Source: Burkholderiaceae bacterium (GTDB lineage: Bacteria > Pseudomonadota > Gammaproteobacteria > Burkholderiales > Burkholderiaceae_C). From it: a stretch of 64,000 bases of DNA. The notes beneath the pieces are model-generated. The model did no database searches, had not been told where the DNA came from, and worked only from the letters and a program-made list of their open reading frames with translations. The stretch covers positions 62,001-126,000 of the forward strand of contig CAJYPV010000013.1 of the NCBI GenBank assembly GCA_913776825.1, read 5' to 3'. Positions 26,430 through 36,719 of this stretch are shown piece by piece (the first letter of the stretch is position 1; every line of letters begins with the position of its first letter). Position numbers and translations under genes: made by a program.

Positions 26430-29003
26430 ATGACCGTCGCCGCCCATGCCCTGGCCGCTTCTTTGACCGGTAATGCCATGACGACTGCCTCTTCCCCGAG
26501 CCTCACCGCCCAGCCCGCGACCGCCGCGTCCCACCAGGCCGCTGCGGCGTCGCCCGCCCTGGTGGCGGCGTTTCAGCAGGCGCTGCAACGCGAGCGGCTG
26601 ATCGCCGGAACCGCCAATAGCCCGCATGCGCTGATGCGTGCCGCGGCCGGCGCTTGCCGGGAGGTGCTGGGTCAGCGCTGGGCCCAGACGCAGGCCGAGG
26701 ACGCCGCGCGGGGTCCGTCGGCGGCGCAGCGTCGGGTGCATTACCTGTCGATGGAATTCCTGATGGGTCGCGCCCTGAGCAATGCCCTGGCCGCGCTCCA
26801 GCTGGAGCCGACGGTGCGCGCCGCCTTCGAGGCCGAGGGTCAGTCCTTGCCCGATGTGCTGGAGCAGGAGAACGACGCGGCGCTCGGCAATGGCGGCCTG
26901 GGTCGACTGGCGGCCTGCTTCCTGGATTCCTTCGCCGAATTGGGTTTGCCGTCCTTCGGCTACGGTCTGCGCTATCAATACGGCATGTTCGCGCAGGGCA
27001 TCCGTGACGGTCGCCAGGTCGAAATGCCCGACGATTGGATGGCGCTGGGCAATCCCTGGGAGATCCCGCGCCCGGAGCTGCGCTATCCGGTGGGCTTTGG
27101 CGGCCGCGTCGAGGTGCAGGCCAACGGCAACCGCCGCTGGCTGCCGCAGGAATGGCTGATCGCCCAGGCCTATGACTTCATCGTCCCGGCTCACCACAGC
27201 GAGCGGGTGTCGACCCTGCGCCAATGGCATGCCCAGGCGCAGGCGCCGATCGATTTCGAGGTCTTCTGCCAGGGTGACCATGCGGCGGCCGCCGCGCACC
27301 GGGTGCAGGCCGATGCGATCAACTGGGTCCTGTATCCGGATGACAGCACCGAATCGGGCCGACTGCTGCGGCTGAAGCAGGAGGCCTTCCTGGTCAGCGC
27401 GTCGCTGCAGGACCTGATCGCCCGTCACCTGCGGGAGTTCGGCTCGCTGGACCAGCTCGGCCGCAGCAATGCGATCCATCTGAACGACACCCATCCCGCG
27501 CTGGCGCCCGCCGAGCTGATGCGCTTGCTGCTGGATGAGCACGGCCTGGGCTGGGACCAGGCGTGGGCGATCACCCGTCAGGCGGTCAGCTACACCAATC
27601 ACACCCTGATGCCGGAAGCGCTGGAAACCTGGCCGGTGCGTCTGTTCGCCGCGCTGTTGCCGCGCCATCTGGAAATCGTCTATGAGATCAACCACCGCTT
27701 CCTGGAAGAGGTCAAGCAGCGCTTCCCGGGCGACCACGACCTGCTGCGCCGGGTCTCGCTGATCGACGAGGGCCACGGCCAGGGTGGTCATGGCGACCAC
27801 GGCGGACACGGCGAGCGCCGCGTGCGCATGGCCGCGCTCAGCATCGTGGCGTCGCATCGCGTCAATGGCGTGGCGGCGCTGCATTCGGAACTGATGGTGC
27901 AGACCATCTTTGCCGACTACGCCCGCATCTTCCCGGACCGCTTCCACAACGTCACCAACGGCGTCACGCCGCGCCGCTGGCTGCAGCAGGCCAATCCGGG
28001 GCTGTCGAGCCTGCTCGATCAGCGCATCGGCACCGGCTGGCGCCAGCATCTGGATGAACTCGCCCAACTGCGCCCGTTGGCGGGCGATGCGGCCTTCGGC
28101 GCCGCGCTGCAGGCGGTCAAGCGCGACAACAAGCAGCGCCTGGCCGACCGCATCCAGCGCGATCTCGGCGTGACGGTGCGGGTGGACAGCCTGTTCGATG
28201 TCCAGATCAAGCGCATCCATGAATACAAGCGGCAGTTGCTGAACCTGCTCCATGTCATCAGCCGCTATCAGGCGATCGTCGCCAACCCGCAGGCCGACTG
28301 GGTGCCGCGCACCGTGGTGATCGCGGGCAAGGCGGCCTCGGCGTATGTGATGGCCAAGTCGGTGATCCAGCTCGCGCATGACGTGGGCCGGGTGATCAAC
28401 AGCGATCCGCGCGTGGGCGACCGGCTCAAGCTGGTTTTCCTGCCCAACTACGGCGTCTCGCTGGCGGAAACCATCATCCCCGCCGCCGACCTGTCGGAGC
28501 AGATCTCCACCGCCGGCACCGAAGCGTCCGGCACCGGCAACATGAAGTTCGCGCTCAATGGCGCGCTGACGATCGGCACCTGGGATGGCGCCAACATCGA
28601 AATGGCGCAGGCCTTCGGTGAGGACAACATGTTCACCTTCGGCCTGCGGACCGAGCAGGTGGATGCGCTCAAGCGCCAGGGCTATGAGCCGCGCCAGCAT
28701 GTCGAGAAGCATCCGCCGCTGCGCGCCGTCATCGATGCGATCGCCCGTGGCGATTTCTCGCTGGGCGACAGCGGTCGCTACCGCGCGCTGGTCGACAAGC
28801 TGCTCAACGAAGACGGCTATCTGCTGATGGCGGACTTCGCCGACTATCTGAAGGCGCAGGAGCGGGTCGATGCGCTGTTCCGCGATCCGCAGGCCTGGGC
28901 CGAGCGGGTGGTATTGAACATCGCAGGCATGGGCATGTTCTCGTCGGACCGTACCATTCAGGACTACGTCGACCGTGTGTGGTCGGTGAAGAGCCTCGAC
29001 TGA
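26430..29003 (+). CDS. glgP: glycogen/maltodextrin phosphorylase
   Basis: Releases glucose-1-phosphate from alpha-1,4-glucans in the cytoplasm. The 857-residue protein has HYLSMEFLMGRALSNAL, ENDAALGNGGLGRLAACF, SNAIHLNDTHPAL, IKRIHEYKRQLLN and the PLP-lysine motif EASGTGNMKFALNGALT, all intact. A Gly/His insertion (EGHGQGGHGDHGGHGERR, about residues 448-465) interrupts a surface loop. First of four genes glgP-glgB-glgX-malQ, divergent from malKEFG. A second in-frame ATG at 26478 could be the true start; neither has a good ribosome-binding site. Confidence 0.93.
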   Translation: MTVAAHALAASLTGNAMTTASSPSLTAQPATAASHQAAAASPALVAAFQQALQRERLIAGTANSPHALMRAAAGACREVLGQRWAQTQAEDAARGPSAAQRRVHYLSMEFLMGRALSNALAALQLEPTVRAAFEAEGQSLPDVLEQENDAALGNGGLGRLAACFLDSFAELGLPSFGYGLRYQYGMFAQGIRDGRQVEMPDDWMALGNPWEIPRPELRYPVGFGGRVEVQANGNRRWLPQEWLIAQAYDFIVPAHHSERVSTLRQWHAQAQAPIDFEVFCQGDHAAAAAHRVQADAINWVLYPDDSTESGRLLRLKQEAFLVSASLQDLIARHLREFGSLDQLGRSNAIHLNDTHPALAPAELMRLLLDEHGLGWDQAWAITRQAVSYTNHTLMPEALETWPVRLFAALLPRHLEIVYEINHRFLEEVKQRFPGDHDLLRRVSLIDEGHGQGGHGDHGGHGERRVRMAALSIVASHRVNGVAALHSELMVQTIFADYARIFPDRFHNVTNGVTPRRWLQQANPGLSSLLDQRIGTGWRQHLDELAQLRPLAGDAAFGAALQAVKRDNKQRLADRIQRDLGVTVRVDSLFDVQIKRIHEYKRQLLNLLHVISRYQAIVANPQADWVPRTVVIAGKAASAYVMAKSVIQLAHDVGRVINSDPRVGDRLKLVFLPNYGVSLAETIIPAADLSEQISTAGTEASGTGNMKFALNGALTIGTWDGANIEMAQAFGEDNMFTFGLRTEQVDALKRQGYEPRQHVEKHPPLRAVIDAIARGDFSLGDSGRYRALVDKLLNEDGYLLMADFADYLKAQERVDALFRDPQAWAERVVLNIAGMGMFSSDRTIQDYVDRVWSVKSLD

Positions 29004-29034
29004 GGCCCGACTCTCCAACCTTCTTCCTGACGCC

Positions 29035-31242
29035 ATGCTCGCCGATGAAGCGATCCAGGCCTTGCTGCAGGCGCGGCACGGCGACCCGTTCTCCGTGCTC
29101 GGTCTGCATGAGGCCGACGACGGCAGCGGCCGCTTGTGGGTGCGCACCCTGCAGCCCGGCGCGCGACAGGTCAGCCTGCTGGATGCCGACAGCGGCAAGC
29201 GCCTGGGCGATCTGCAGGAACCGGCCGGTCGCGGCAGTGGCTTCTTCGAGCTGGCAGTGCCGCGCCGCCGCAAGCGCTTCGATTACCGCCTGGCGGTGAC
29301 CGGCGACGACGGCGTCGAGCGCACGTTGCCGGATGCCTATGCCTTCGGCGCCTTGCTGCCCGACGACGAGCTGGCGCTGCTGGCGCGCGGCGAGCATCCC
29401 CGGCCCTGGCTGTGGCTGGGCGCGCATCCGATGGCGGTGGACGGCGTGGACGGCGTGCGCTTCGCCGTCTGGGCACCGGCCGCGCGGCGGGTGAGCGTGG
29501 TCGGCGACTTCAATCGCTGGGACGGCCGCCGTCATCCGATGCGCCGCCGGCACGAAGCCGGCATCTGGGAAATCTTCATCCCCAAGGCCAAGCGAGGCCA
29601 GTACTACAAGTTCGAACTGCTCGATGCCGATGGCCGGCTGCTGCCGCTCAAGGCCGATCCGTATGCCTTCCGGGCGCAGATGCGGCCGGAGAACGCCAGC
29701 ATCATCGCGGGCCTGCCTGCGCCGATGGGCCTGTCCGCCGCGCGGGTGGCGGCGAATCGGCGGGATGCGCCGATCTCGATCTATGAGCTGCATCCGATGT
29801 CCTGGCGCCGCGACGATGACGGCTTTCCGGACTGGGCGCTGCTGACCCGCGAGCTGCCCGGCTATGCGGCGGGCCTGGGCTTCACGCATGTGGAGCTGAT
29901 GCCCATCACCGAGCATCCCTTCGACGGCTCCTGGGGCTACCAGACGCTCGGGCTGCATGCGCCGACCGCGCGGCTGGGCGATCCCGACGGCCTGCGCCGC
30001 TTCGTGCGCGCTTGTCACGCCGCCGGCCTGGGCGTGCTGCTGGATTTCGTGCCGGCGCATTTCCCGGAGGACCCGCACGGGCTGGGCAAGTTCGACGGCA
30101 CGCCGCTGTATGAATATGCCGATCCGCGTGAAGGCTGGCATCGCGACTGGCACACCCTGATCTACGACTTCGGCAAGCCGCAAGTGCGGCAGTTCCTGGC
30201 CGGTGCGGCGCTCTTCTGGGCCGAGCGCTACGGTCTGGACGGACTGCGGGTGGATGCGGTGGCGTCGATGCTCTATCGCGACTATTCACGTCCGCCGGGC
30301 GAGTGGATTCCCAACATCCACGGCGGCCGCGAGAACCTGGAAGCCATCGCACTGCTGCGCCACACCCATGAACTGCTGGGCCGCGAGGCGCCGGGCTTCA
30401 TCACCATCGCCGAGGAATCGACCGCCTTCCCGCTGGTCTCCGCGCCGACCTCGATGGGCGGGCTGGGCTTTCACTACAAGTGGAACATGGGCTGGATGAA
30501 CGACACCCTGCAGTACATGCGGGAGCAGCCCATCCACCGCCGCTGGCATCACGAGAAGATCAGCTTCGGGCTGGTCTATGCCTTCAACGAGAACTTCGTG
30601 CTGCCGCTCTCCCACGATGAAGTGGTGCACGGCAAGGGCTCGCTGCTGGGCAAGATGCCGGGCGAGGCGTCGGACCCGAAGGATTGGCAGCGCTTCGCCC
30701 ATCTGCGCAGCTATTACGGCTTCATGTGGGCCCATCCCGGCAAGAAGCTGCTGTTCATGGGGCAGGAATTCGGCCAGCGCAGCGAATGGAATTTCGAGCA
30801 GGCCTTGCCCTGGGCGCTGGTGGACGATGAGCGCCATGCCGGCGTGCTGCGGCTGGTCGGCGATCTGAATCGCCTCTATCGCGCTCAGCCGGCGCTGCAT
30901 CGCAAGGACTGCGAAAGCGCCGGCTTCGAATGGCTGCAGGCGGAGGACCGCGAGCAGTCGGTCTTCGCCTTCGCCCGTTATGACGACGACGCGCGGCCGG
31001 TCGTCGCGCTGTGCAATTTCACGCCGGTGCCGCGGCCGGGCTATCGCGTGCCGTTGCCGAGTCGGCTGGACCTCGCCGCGTCGGCCGAATCGACCCCCGC
31101 CTGGCGCGTGCTGCTGGACACCGATGCCCGTCGCTATGGCGGCAGCGGGCTGATCGAGGACGGCGCACCGATCCGCGTCGACCACGGCCAGCTGGTGGTG
31201 GACCTGCCGCCGCTGGCCACGCTGTTCCTCGGTCTGGCCTGA
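29035..31242 (+). CDS. glgB: 1,4-alpha-glucan branching enzyme
   Basis: Introduces alpha-1,6 branches into glycogen. The 735-residue GH13/CBM48 protein has an N-terminal N1 and CBM48 region (VRFAVWAPAARRVSVVGDFNRWDGR) and a barrel with GLRVDAVASMLYRDYSR (nucleophile Asp), FITIAEESTAFP (acid Glu) and LPLSHDEVVHGKGSL (third Asp). Length is normal. It starts 31 nt after glgP. Confidence 0.95.
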   Translation: MLADEAIQALLQARHGDPFSVLGLHEADDGSGRLWVRTLQPGARQVSLLDADSGKRLGDLQEPAGRGSGFFELAVPRRRKRFDYRLAVTGDDGVERTLPDAYAFGALLPDDELALLARGEHPRPWLWLGAHPMAVDGVDGVRFAVWAPAARRVSVVGDFNRWDGRRHPMRRRHEAGIWEIFIPKAKRGQYYKFELLDADGRLLPLKADPYAFRAQMRPENASIIAGLPAPMGLSAARVAANRRDAPISIYELHPMSWRRDDDGFPDWALLTRELPGYAAGLGFTHVELMPITEHPFDGSWGYQTLGLHAPTARLGDPDGLRRFVRACHAAGLGVLLDFVPAHFPEDPHGLGKFDGTPLYEYADPREGWHRDWHTLIYDFGKPQVRQFLAGAALFWAERYGLDGLRVDAVASMLYRDYSRPPGEWIPNIHGGRENLEAIALLRHTHELLGREAPGFITIAEESTAFPLVSAPTSMGGLGFHYKWNMGWMNDTLQYMREQPIHRRWHHEKISFGLVYAFNENFVLPLSHDEVVHGKGSLLGKMPGEASDPKDWQRFAHLRSYYGFMWAHPGKKLLFMGQEFGQRSEWNFEQALPWALVDDERHAGVLRLVGDLNRLYRAQPALHRKDCESAGFEWLQAEDREQSVFAFARYDDDARPVVALCNFTPVPRPGYRVPLPSRLDLAASAESTPAWRVLLDTDARRYGGSGLIEDGAPIRVDHGQLVVDLPPLATLFLGLA

Positions 31243-31442
31243 CCGGCGCTATCGCCTGCTGACCGGATCTGCCCATGCCCGCCATCGCATCGATTCAAGC
31301 GCGCTCGCCGCTCGCCCATGCCCCTGCGGCCGGATGCGATCGTGGGTGCCGACGCCATGCGGTGACGCGCCGGCGCCTGGCTGCCATCGCCTGAGCGGTC
31401 GTCGTTCCGTCGTTGTTCTCTTCTTGCCTTGTGATCTCGTCC

Positions 31443-33578
31443 ATGAACGCCTTGCCCGATAAGTTGCTGCCCGGTCGCCATGAGCCTTTGGGGGCGCATG
31501 TGCGCGATGGCGGCGTGAACGTCGCCGTGTTCTCCGAGCATGCGCATCGCCTGGAGCTCTGCCTGTTTGATGCCGATGGCCAGCAGGAACTGCGCCGTCT
31601 GGCGCTGCACGGTCCGGTGGATGGCGTCTGGACCGGCTTCCTGCCCGGCGCGGGCGCGGGCCTCGTCTATGGGTTGCGGGCCCACGGCCCCCATGCGCCG
31701 CAGGACGGTCACCGATTCAATCCGCACAAGCTGGTGCTGGATCCTTACGCCCGGGAGATCGTCGGCCACTTCGAATGGCGGGCGGAGCATCACGGTTATC
31801 CCATCGGTCATCCGGACGGCCCGAGGGCGCTGGATGAGCGCGACAACGCCGCCTGGGCGCTGAAGGCACGGGTGGCGGCCCCGAGCGCGGGTCCGGACCC
31901 GCGTCGCTCGGCGCCGCGACATGCGTCGCGCGATGTGGTGCTGTACGAGGTGCATGTGAAGGGCTTCTCGATGCGCCATCCGGACATCCCGGAAGCCCTG
32001 CGCGGCAGCTATGCGGCGCTGGCGCATCCGGCGGCCATCGCGCATTTCAAGCGGCTGGGCGTGACGACGCTGTCGCTGCTGCCCGTCCAATACACCCTGG
32101 ATGAGCCGCACCTGGCGGGCACCGGGCTGCGCAACTACTGGGGCTACAACACGCTGGGCTTCTTCTGCCCGGACCCGCGTCTGGCCTCCGGCGCGGTGCG
32201 GCATGACCCGGCGGCGGTGGCGGCCGAGTTCCGCGCCATGGTCGCCGCGCTGCATGCGGCCGGCCTGGAAGTGGTGCTGGACGTCGTCTACAACCACACG
32301 CCCGAAGGCAACGAGCACGGGCCGACGCTGTCGCTGCGCGGCCTGGACCAGAAGAGCTACTACCGCCTCGATCCGGCCGATCCCTCGCGACTGGAGAATT
32401 TCAGCGCCTGCGGCAACACGGTCAATGTCCAGCATCCGCGCGTCACCCAGCTCGTGCTGGATTCGCTGCGCTACTGGGTGGCGGAGATGGGCGTCGACGG
32501 CTTCCGCTTCGATCTGGCGCCGGTGCTGGGACGCACGGCGGCGGGCCACGATCCGCAATCGGCGTTCTACACCGCGCTGCGGCAGGACCCCTTGCTGTCG
32601 CAGGTGCATCTGATCGCCGAACCCTGGGACGCGGGCCCGGACGGCTATCAGCTGGGCCGCTTCCCCGGTCGCTTCATGGAATGGAACGACAAGTTCCGCG
32701 ATGCCGTGCGGGGCTACTGGCTGGGTCACGGACCGGATGGCGGCAGCATCGGCCGCGGCGAATTCGCGCGGCGCTTCACTGCCTCCAGCGATGTCTTCCA
32801 TCATGGACAGCGCGCCCCGCAGGCCTCGATCAATTTCCTGTCGGTGCACGATGGCTACACGCTGCAGGACGTCGTCAGCTACTCCCGCAAACACAACGAG
32901 GCCAATGGCGAAGACAACCGCGATGGCCGGGATGGCGAGCTCTGCGGCAACTTCGGCGTGGAAGGCGAAACCGACGATCCGCTCGTGCGCTCGGCGCGCG
33001 AGCGCGCCCGTCGGGCGATGCTGGCCACGCTGGCCTTGGCGCAGGGCACGCCGATGCTCTATTCCGGCGATGAATTCGGCAACAGCCAGGGCGGCAACAA
33101 CAACGCCTATTGCCAGGACAACGAGATCGGCTGGCTCGACTGGCCGCGCGCGGATGAGGCGCTGACCGCCTTCGTCGGCGAGCTGCTGCATCTGCGCGCC
33201 GGCCATCCGTTGCTGCGCCACGGCCAGTGGTTCGCCGGAGCGGGCTGTGATGAGCAGGTCTCGCTGCGCTGGTTCCATCCGGACGGCCATGAGATGCGCC
33301 ATCACGACTGGCACGACGCCTGCGCCCACGGCCTGGCCGCGCTGCTGCGCGATGCGGCGCATGCGGAGGTGCCGCCCTTGCTGCTGATCTTCAACCCCGA
33401 TGCGCAAGCGCTGCGGGCGACGCTGCCGGTGAGCCCACGTCCCGGCCTGGCGGCGGCGCGTGCGGGGCAGGGCGGCTGGACGCTGCTGCTGGACAGCAGT
33501 GGCGACCTGATTCCCGGTCCGCTCACCGATCGCGCCCTGACCGTGCCCGCGCGCAGCTTGTTGCTGCTGCAGGGCTGA
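31443..33578 (+). CDS. glgX: glycogen debranching enzyme GlgX
   Basis: Cleaves alpha-1,6 bonds in phosphorylase-limited glycogen. The 711-residue protein has an N-terminal CBM48 (HVRDGGVNVAVFSEHAHRLELCLFD), GVTTLSLLPVQYTLDEPHL, GVDGFRFDLAPVLGR (nucleophile), HLIAEPWDAGPDGYQLG (acid) and FLSVHDGYTLQDVV (third Asp), and the GlgX-typical GGNNNAYCQDNE. The ATG at 31443 is chosen; upstream codons are not homologous. A 200-bp spacer without recognised sites separates it from glgB. Confidence 0.94.
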   Translation: MNALPDKLLPGRHEPLGAHVRDGGVNVAVFSEHAHRLELCLFDADGQQELRRLALHGPVDGVWTGFLPGAGAGLVYGLRAHGPHAPQDGHRFNPHKLVLDPYAREIVGHFEWRAEHHGYPIGHPDGPRALDERDNAAWALKARVAAPSAGPDPRRSAPRHASRDVVLYEVHVKGFSMRHPDIPEALRGSYAALAHPAAIAHFKRLGVTTLSLLPVQYTLDEPHLAGTGLRNYWGYNTLGFFCPDPRLASGAVRHDPAAVAAEFRAMVAALHAAGLEVVLDVVYNHTPEGNEHGPTLSLRGLDQKSYYRLDPADPSRLENFSACGNTVNVQHPRVTQLVLDSLRYWVAEMGVDGFRFDLAPVLGRTAAGHDPQSAFYTALRQDPLLSQVHLIAEPWDAGPDGYQLGRFPGRFMEWNDKFRDAVRGYWLGHGPDGGSIGRGEFARRFTASSDVFHHGQRAPQASINFLSVHDGYTLQDVVSYSRKHNEANGEDNRDGRDGELCGNFGVEGETDDPLVRSARERARRAMLATLALAQGTPMLYSGDEFGNSQGGNNNAYCQDNEIGWLDWPRADEALTAFVGELLHLRAGHPLLRHGQWFAGAGCDEQVSLRWFHPDGHEMRHHDWHDACAHGLAALLRDAAHAEVPPLLLIFNPDAQALRATLPVSPRPGLAAARAGQGGWTLLLDSSGDLIPGPLTDRALTVPARSLLLLQG

Positions 33579-33668
33579 TCGATCCGACTCGGACTTCTTC
33601 CCTTTTCTCAGACCCACCCGCTGGCGGTTCGAGCCAGTGGACTTCACTTTCAGACTTCAGAGACGCTC

Positions 33669-35192
33669 ATGACCATCGATCTGAATCAGCGCCAATCCGG
33701 CGTGCTGCTGCACATCACCTCGCTGCCCGGCCCGCATGGCATGGGCGATTTCGGGCCCGAGGCCTACCACTTCGTCGACTGGCTGCAAGGCGCCGGACAG
33801 AGCCTGTGGCAATGGCTGCCGAGCACGCCGATCGGACCGGGCGACAGCCCTTATCAAGGCGTGTCGGCCTTCGCCGGCAGCCCGTGGATGGTGGCCCTGG
33901 AGCCGCTGGTGGAGAAGGGCTGGCTGGCCGCGCCGACGCTGCCGGCCGACGGTTTCAATGCCCGCCATGTGGACTACGGCCAGGTGCTGCCGTGGCGCGA
34001 GCAACAGCTGCGCGCCGCCGCCGCCGGCTTCTTCGCCAAGGCTTTGCCGGCCGAGCGCGAGGCCTATGAGACCTGGTGCGCGTCCCAGCCGCACTGGCTG
34101 CCGGATTACGCGCTGTTCATGGCGATCCGATCGCCGCGCAATGGCCAGCCGTGGTGGGAATGGCCGCGTGACCTCGCTGCGCGCGAGCCTCGCGCGCTGG
34201 CCTCGGCCCGCGAGCAGTTCGCCGACGAAATCGCCTTCTGGCAGTTCGTGCAATGGTGCTTCGATGTCCAGTGCGCCGCGCTGAAGACCTATGCCAATGC
34301 CCGCGGCGTGCGCATCATGGGCGACCTGCCGATCTTCGTCGCCCACGACAGCGCGGACTGCTGGTCGCGTCCCGACTTGTATGAGCTGGACGATCAGTTC
34401 CAGACCACGGTGGTTGCGGGCGTGCCGCCGGACGCGATGTCCGCGGCCGGTCAGCGCTGGGGCAATCCGCTCTATCGCTGGGACAAGATGGCGCATGAGC
34501 ACTTCAGCTGGTGGACGGCCCGGGTGCAGCGGGCCTTGACGTCGGCCGATGTGTTCCGCATCGACCATTTCCGCGGGTTCGCGGCCTATTACGAAATCCC
34601 TGCCGACAGTCCCGACGCCACCCGTGGCCAGTGGAAGACCGGCCCGGGCAAGGCGCTGTTCGATGCGATCGCCAAATCGCTGGGCGAGCTGCCGATCGTG
34701 GCGGAAGACCTGGGCTTCATCACGCCCGACGTGCATGAGCTGCGCGACGCGCTGAACTATCCGGGCATGAAGATCCTGCAGTTTGGTTTCGGCGGCGATG
34801 GCAGCCATGAGTTCCTGCCGCACAACTGGCCGCGCGCGGCGGTGGCCTACACCGGCACCCACGACAACGACACGGTGCGCGGCTGGTGGAACCAGGCCGG
34901 CGCGCGCGAGCGCGCGCTGGCCGGCTCCTACCTGGCCTGCGGCGAGCACGACATCCACTGGGCCATGATCCGTGCCTGCGCCAATTCGGTGGCCAACATG
35001 GCGATCTATCCGCTGCAGGATGTGCTGGGCCTGGGCAGCGAGCACCGCATGAACATCCCCGGCATCCTGGGCGGCAACTGGGGCTGGCGCTTCACCTGGG
35101 ACATGGTCGGCGCCGAGCCCGGTCGGGTGCTGGGCCTGATCGCCGCCACCAGCGGGAGAGCCCCGATTGCGCTGGCCAAGCTGCCGGCGTGA
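33669..35192 (+). CDS. malQ: 4-alpha-glucanotransferase (amylomaltase)
   Basis: Transfers glucan chains between maltodextrins, feeding glgP. The 507-residue GH77 protein has SGVLLHITSLPGPHGMGDFG, LPSTPIGPGDSPYQGVSAFAG, VFRIDHFRGF (nucleophile Asp), LPIVAEDLGFITPDV (acid Glu) and YTGTHDNDTVRGWW (third Asp). It is last in the glgP-glgB-glgX-malQ series. Confidence 0.95.
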   Translation: MTIDLNQRQSGVLLHITSLPGPHGMGDFGPEAYHFVDWLQGAGQSLWQWLPSTPIGPGDSPYQGVSAFAGSPWMVALEPLVEKGWLAAPTLPADGFNARHVDYGQVLPWREQQLRAAAAGFFAKALPAEREAYETWCASQPHWLPDYALFMAIRSPRNGQPWWEWPRDLAAREPRALASAREQFADEIAFWQFVQWCFDVQCAALKTYANARGVRIMGDLPIFVAHDSADCWSRPDLYELDDQFQTTVVAGVPPDAMSAAGQRWGNPLYRWDKMAHEHFSWWTARVQRALTSADVFRIDHFRGFAAYYEIPADSPDATRGQWKTGPGKALFDAIAKSLGELPIVAEDLGFITPDVHELRDALNYPGMKILQFGFGGDGSHEFLPHNWPRAAVAYTGTHDNDTVRGWWNQAGARERALAGSYLACGEHDIHWAMIRACANSVANMAIYPLQDVLGLGSEHRMNIPGILGGNWGWRFTWDMVGAEPGRVLGLIAATSGRAPIALAKLPA

Positions 35193-35345
35193 AATCCGTC
35201 CCCGAAGGAAGCCGGCCGGCCGGCCGCCCGCCAAAGAATGACGGTCGAGCTTCCGTAGGGACGCGCACAGTCGCCGCATAGGGCGGTGACCCGCTGGCGC
35301 GTCCCTCAGAGCCCGCTCAAGCGGGCCAGCCCAGGGGACCGCAGC

Positions 35346-36548
35346 TTGACCACGACCGAAATCTTCCTGATCGCCATGGCGATCATCTTCACCGTTCCCT
35401 ACCTGGTGTGGCGGTTGGGCGGCACCGACTATGTGGCACCGCTGGTCGTGGTGCAGATCATCACTGGCATCCTGCTCGGACCCGGCGTGCTGGGACGGGC
35501 CTTTCCTGACTACTACCAGTTCGTGTTCAGCGCGCCGGTGGTGCAGTCGCTCAACGGCGTGGCCTGGTGGGCGGTGATGCTGTTCGTGTGGATCGCCGGC
35601 ATCGAACTGGACCTGAAGAAGGCCTGGGCCCATCGGGTGGAGAGCGGCATCACCGCCGGCCTCGCGCTGGGCGTGCCCATGCTGCTGGGCGCGGTGGCGG
35701 CGGTCGCGATGCTGGGCCTGGGTGGCCCGTGGATGGGCCCGAAGGCGCACACCTGGCAGTTCATCGTCGGCGTCGGCATGGCCTGCGCGGTCACGGCGCT
35801 GCCGATCCTGATCCTGCTGATGGAGAAACTCGAGATCCTGCGCCAGCCCATCGGACAGCGCATCCTGCGCTATGCCAGCCTGGACGACATCGCGATCTGG
35901 GGCGTGCTGGCGGTGATCCTGATGGACTGGTCGCGGGTGGGCAAGCAGGCGCTGTTCCTGACCGGCTTTGCGCTCGCCACCGTGGTGTTCCGTCGCCTGA
36001 TGCGCGCGATTCCGGCGCGCGACCGCTGGTATGTCGGCCTGATCTGGCTGGCGGTCTGTGCCTTCGGCGCGGACTGGTCCGGCCTGCATTACATGGTCGG
36101 CGCTTTCCTGGCCGGCGTGGTCATGGATGCCGACTGGTTCGACCAGCGCGAGATGGACGCCCTGCGCCACCATGTGCTGCTGGTGGTGATGCCGGTCTTC
36201 TTCCTGAGCACCGGGCTGCGGACCCAATGGGGTCTGGAGGGCGGCATGGTGTTCGTCGCCGCCGCGCTGCTGCTGGTGGCCTCCATCAGCGGCAAGCTGC
36301 TGGGCGTGCATCTGGCGGGGCGGGTGCTGGGCTGGCAGCGCGGGGAGGCCAGCATCATCGGCTGGCTGCTGCAGACCAAGGCGCTGATCATGATCATCTT
36401 CGCCAATGTGCTGCTGGACAAACAGATCATCACCAGCGAGACCTTCACGGCGCTGCTGCTGATGGCGGTGGGCTCGACGATGCTCACCGTGCCGGTGGTG
36501 GCACCTCGGCTGGCCAAGATCCGCGAGCTGGTGTTCCGCACCAGTTGA
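35346..36548 (+). CDS. Kef-type cation:proton antiporter
   Basis: A CPA2-family membrane protein of 400 residues with about 12 hydrophobic segments. It has LVVVQIITGILLGPGVLG, a hallmark of the first repeat, plus the conserved ASLDDIAIWGVLAV with the ion-site Asp pair, and LLQTKALIMIIFANVLLD near the end. There is no C-terminal RCK/TrkA nucleotide domain. The start is uncertain: the TTG at 35346 (LTTTEIFLIAM) fits the first membrane segment, while an in-frame ATG at 35286 would add 20 hydrophilic residues. Confidence 0.8.
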   Translation: MTTTEIFLIAMAIIFTVPYLVWRLGGTDYVAPLVVVQIITGILLGPGVLGRAFPDYYQFVFSAPVVQSLNGVAWWAVMLFVWIAGIELDLKKAWAHRVESGITAGLALGVPMLLGAVAAVAMLGLGGPWMGPKAHTWQFIVGVGMACAVTALPILILLMEKLEILRQPIGQRILRYASLDDIAIWGVLAVILMDWSRVGKQALFLTGFALATVVFRRLMRAIPARDRWYVGLIWLAVCAFGADWSGLHYMVGAFLAGVVMDADWFDQREMDALRHHVLLVVMPVFFLSTGLRTQWGLEGGMVFVAAALLLVASISGKLLGVHLAGRVLGWQRGEASIIGWLLQTKALIMIIFANVLLDKQIITSETFTALLLMAVGSTMLTVPVVAPRLAKIRELVFRTS

Positions 36549-36719
36549 CCGGCGACAGGCGAGGGGGGAAGGGCGAGGGCCGCTCGTTCGGCTTCGTCGT
36601 CCACCGGAAAGGGCCGTCAGGGCGCGACAGAATCAGGGCTGCCCTGGGCCCGCGCTCGCGCAGTGCGCCGCGCCGGCTCGTGGCAGTCATCCCGCTTGAA
36701 CCGAACGAGGAGCCCTCCT

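Noticed and set aside
33619..33639. CTGGC/GCCAG stem between glgX and malQ
   Set aside because: Short stem without a T-run; no evidence that it separates the two genes.
35310..35325. GCCCGCT/AGCGGGC stem as a malQ terminator
   Set aside because: The stem has almost no loop and no T-run follows.
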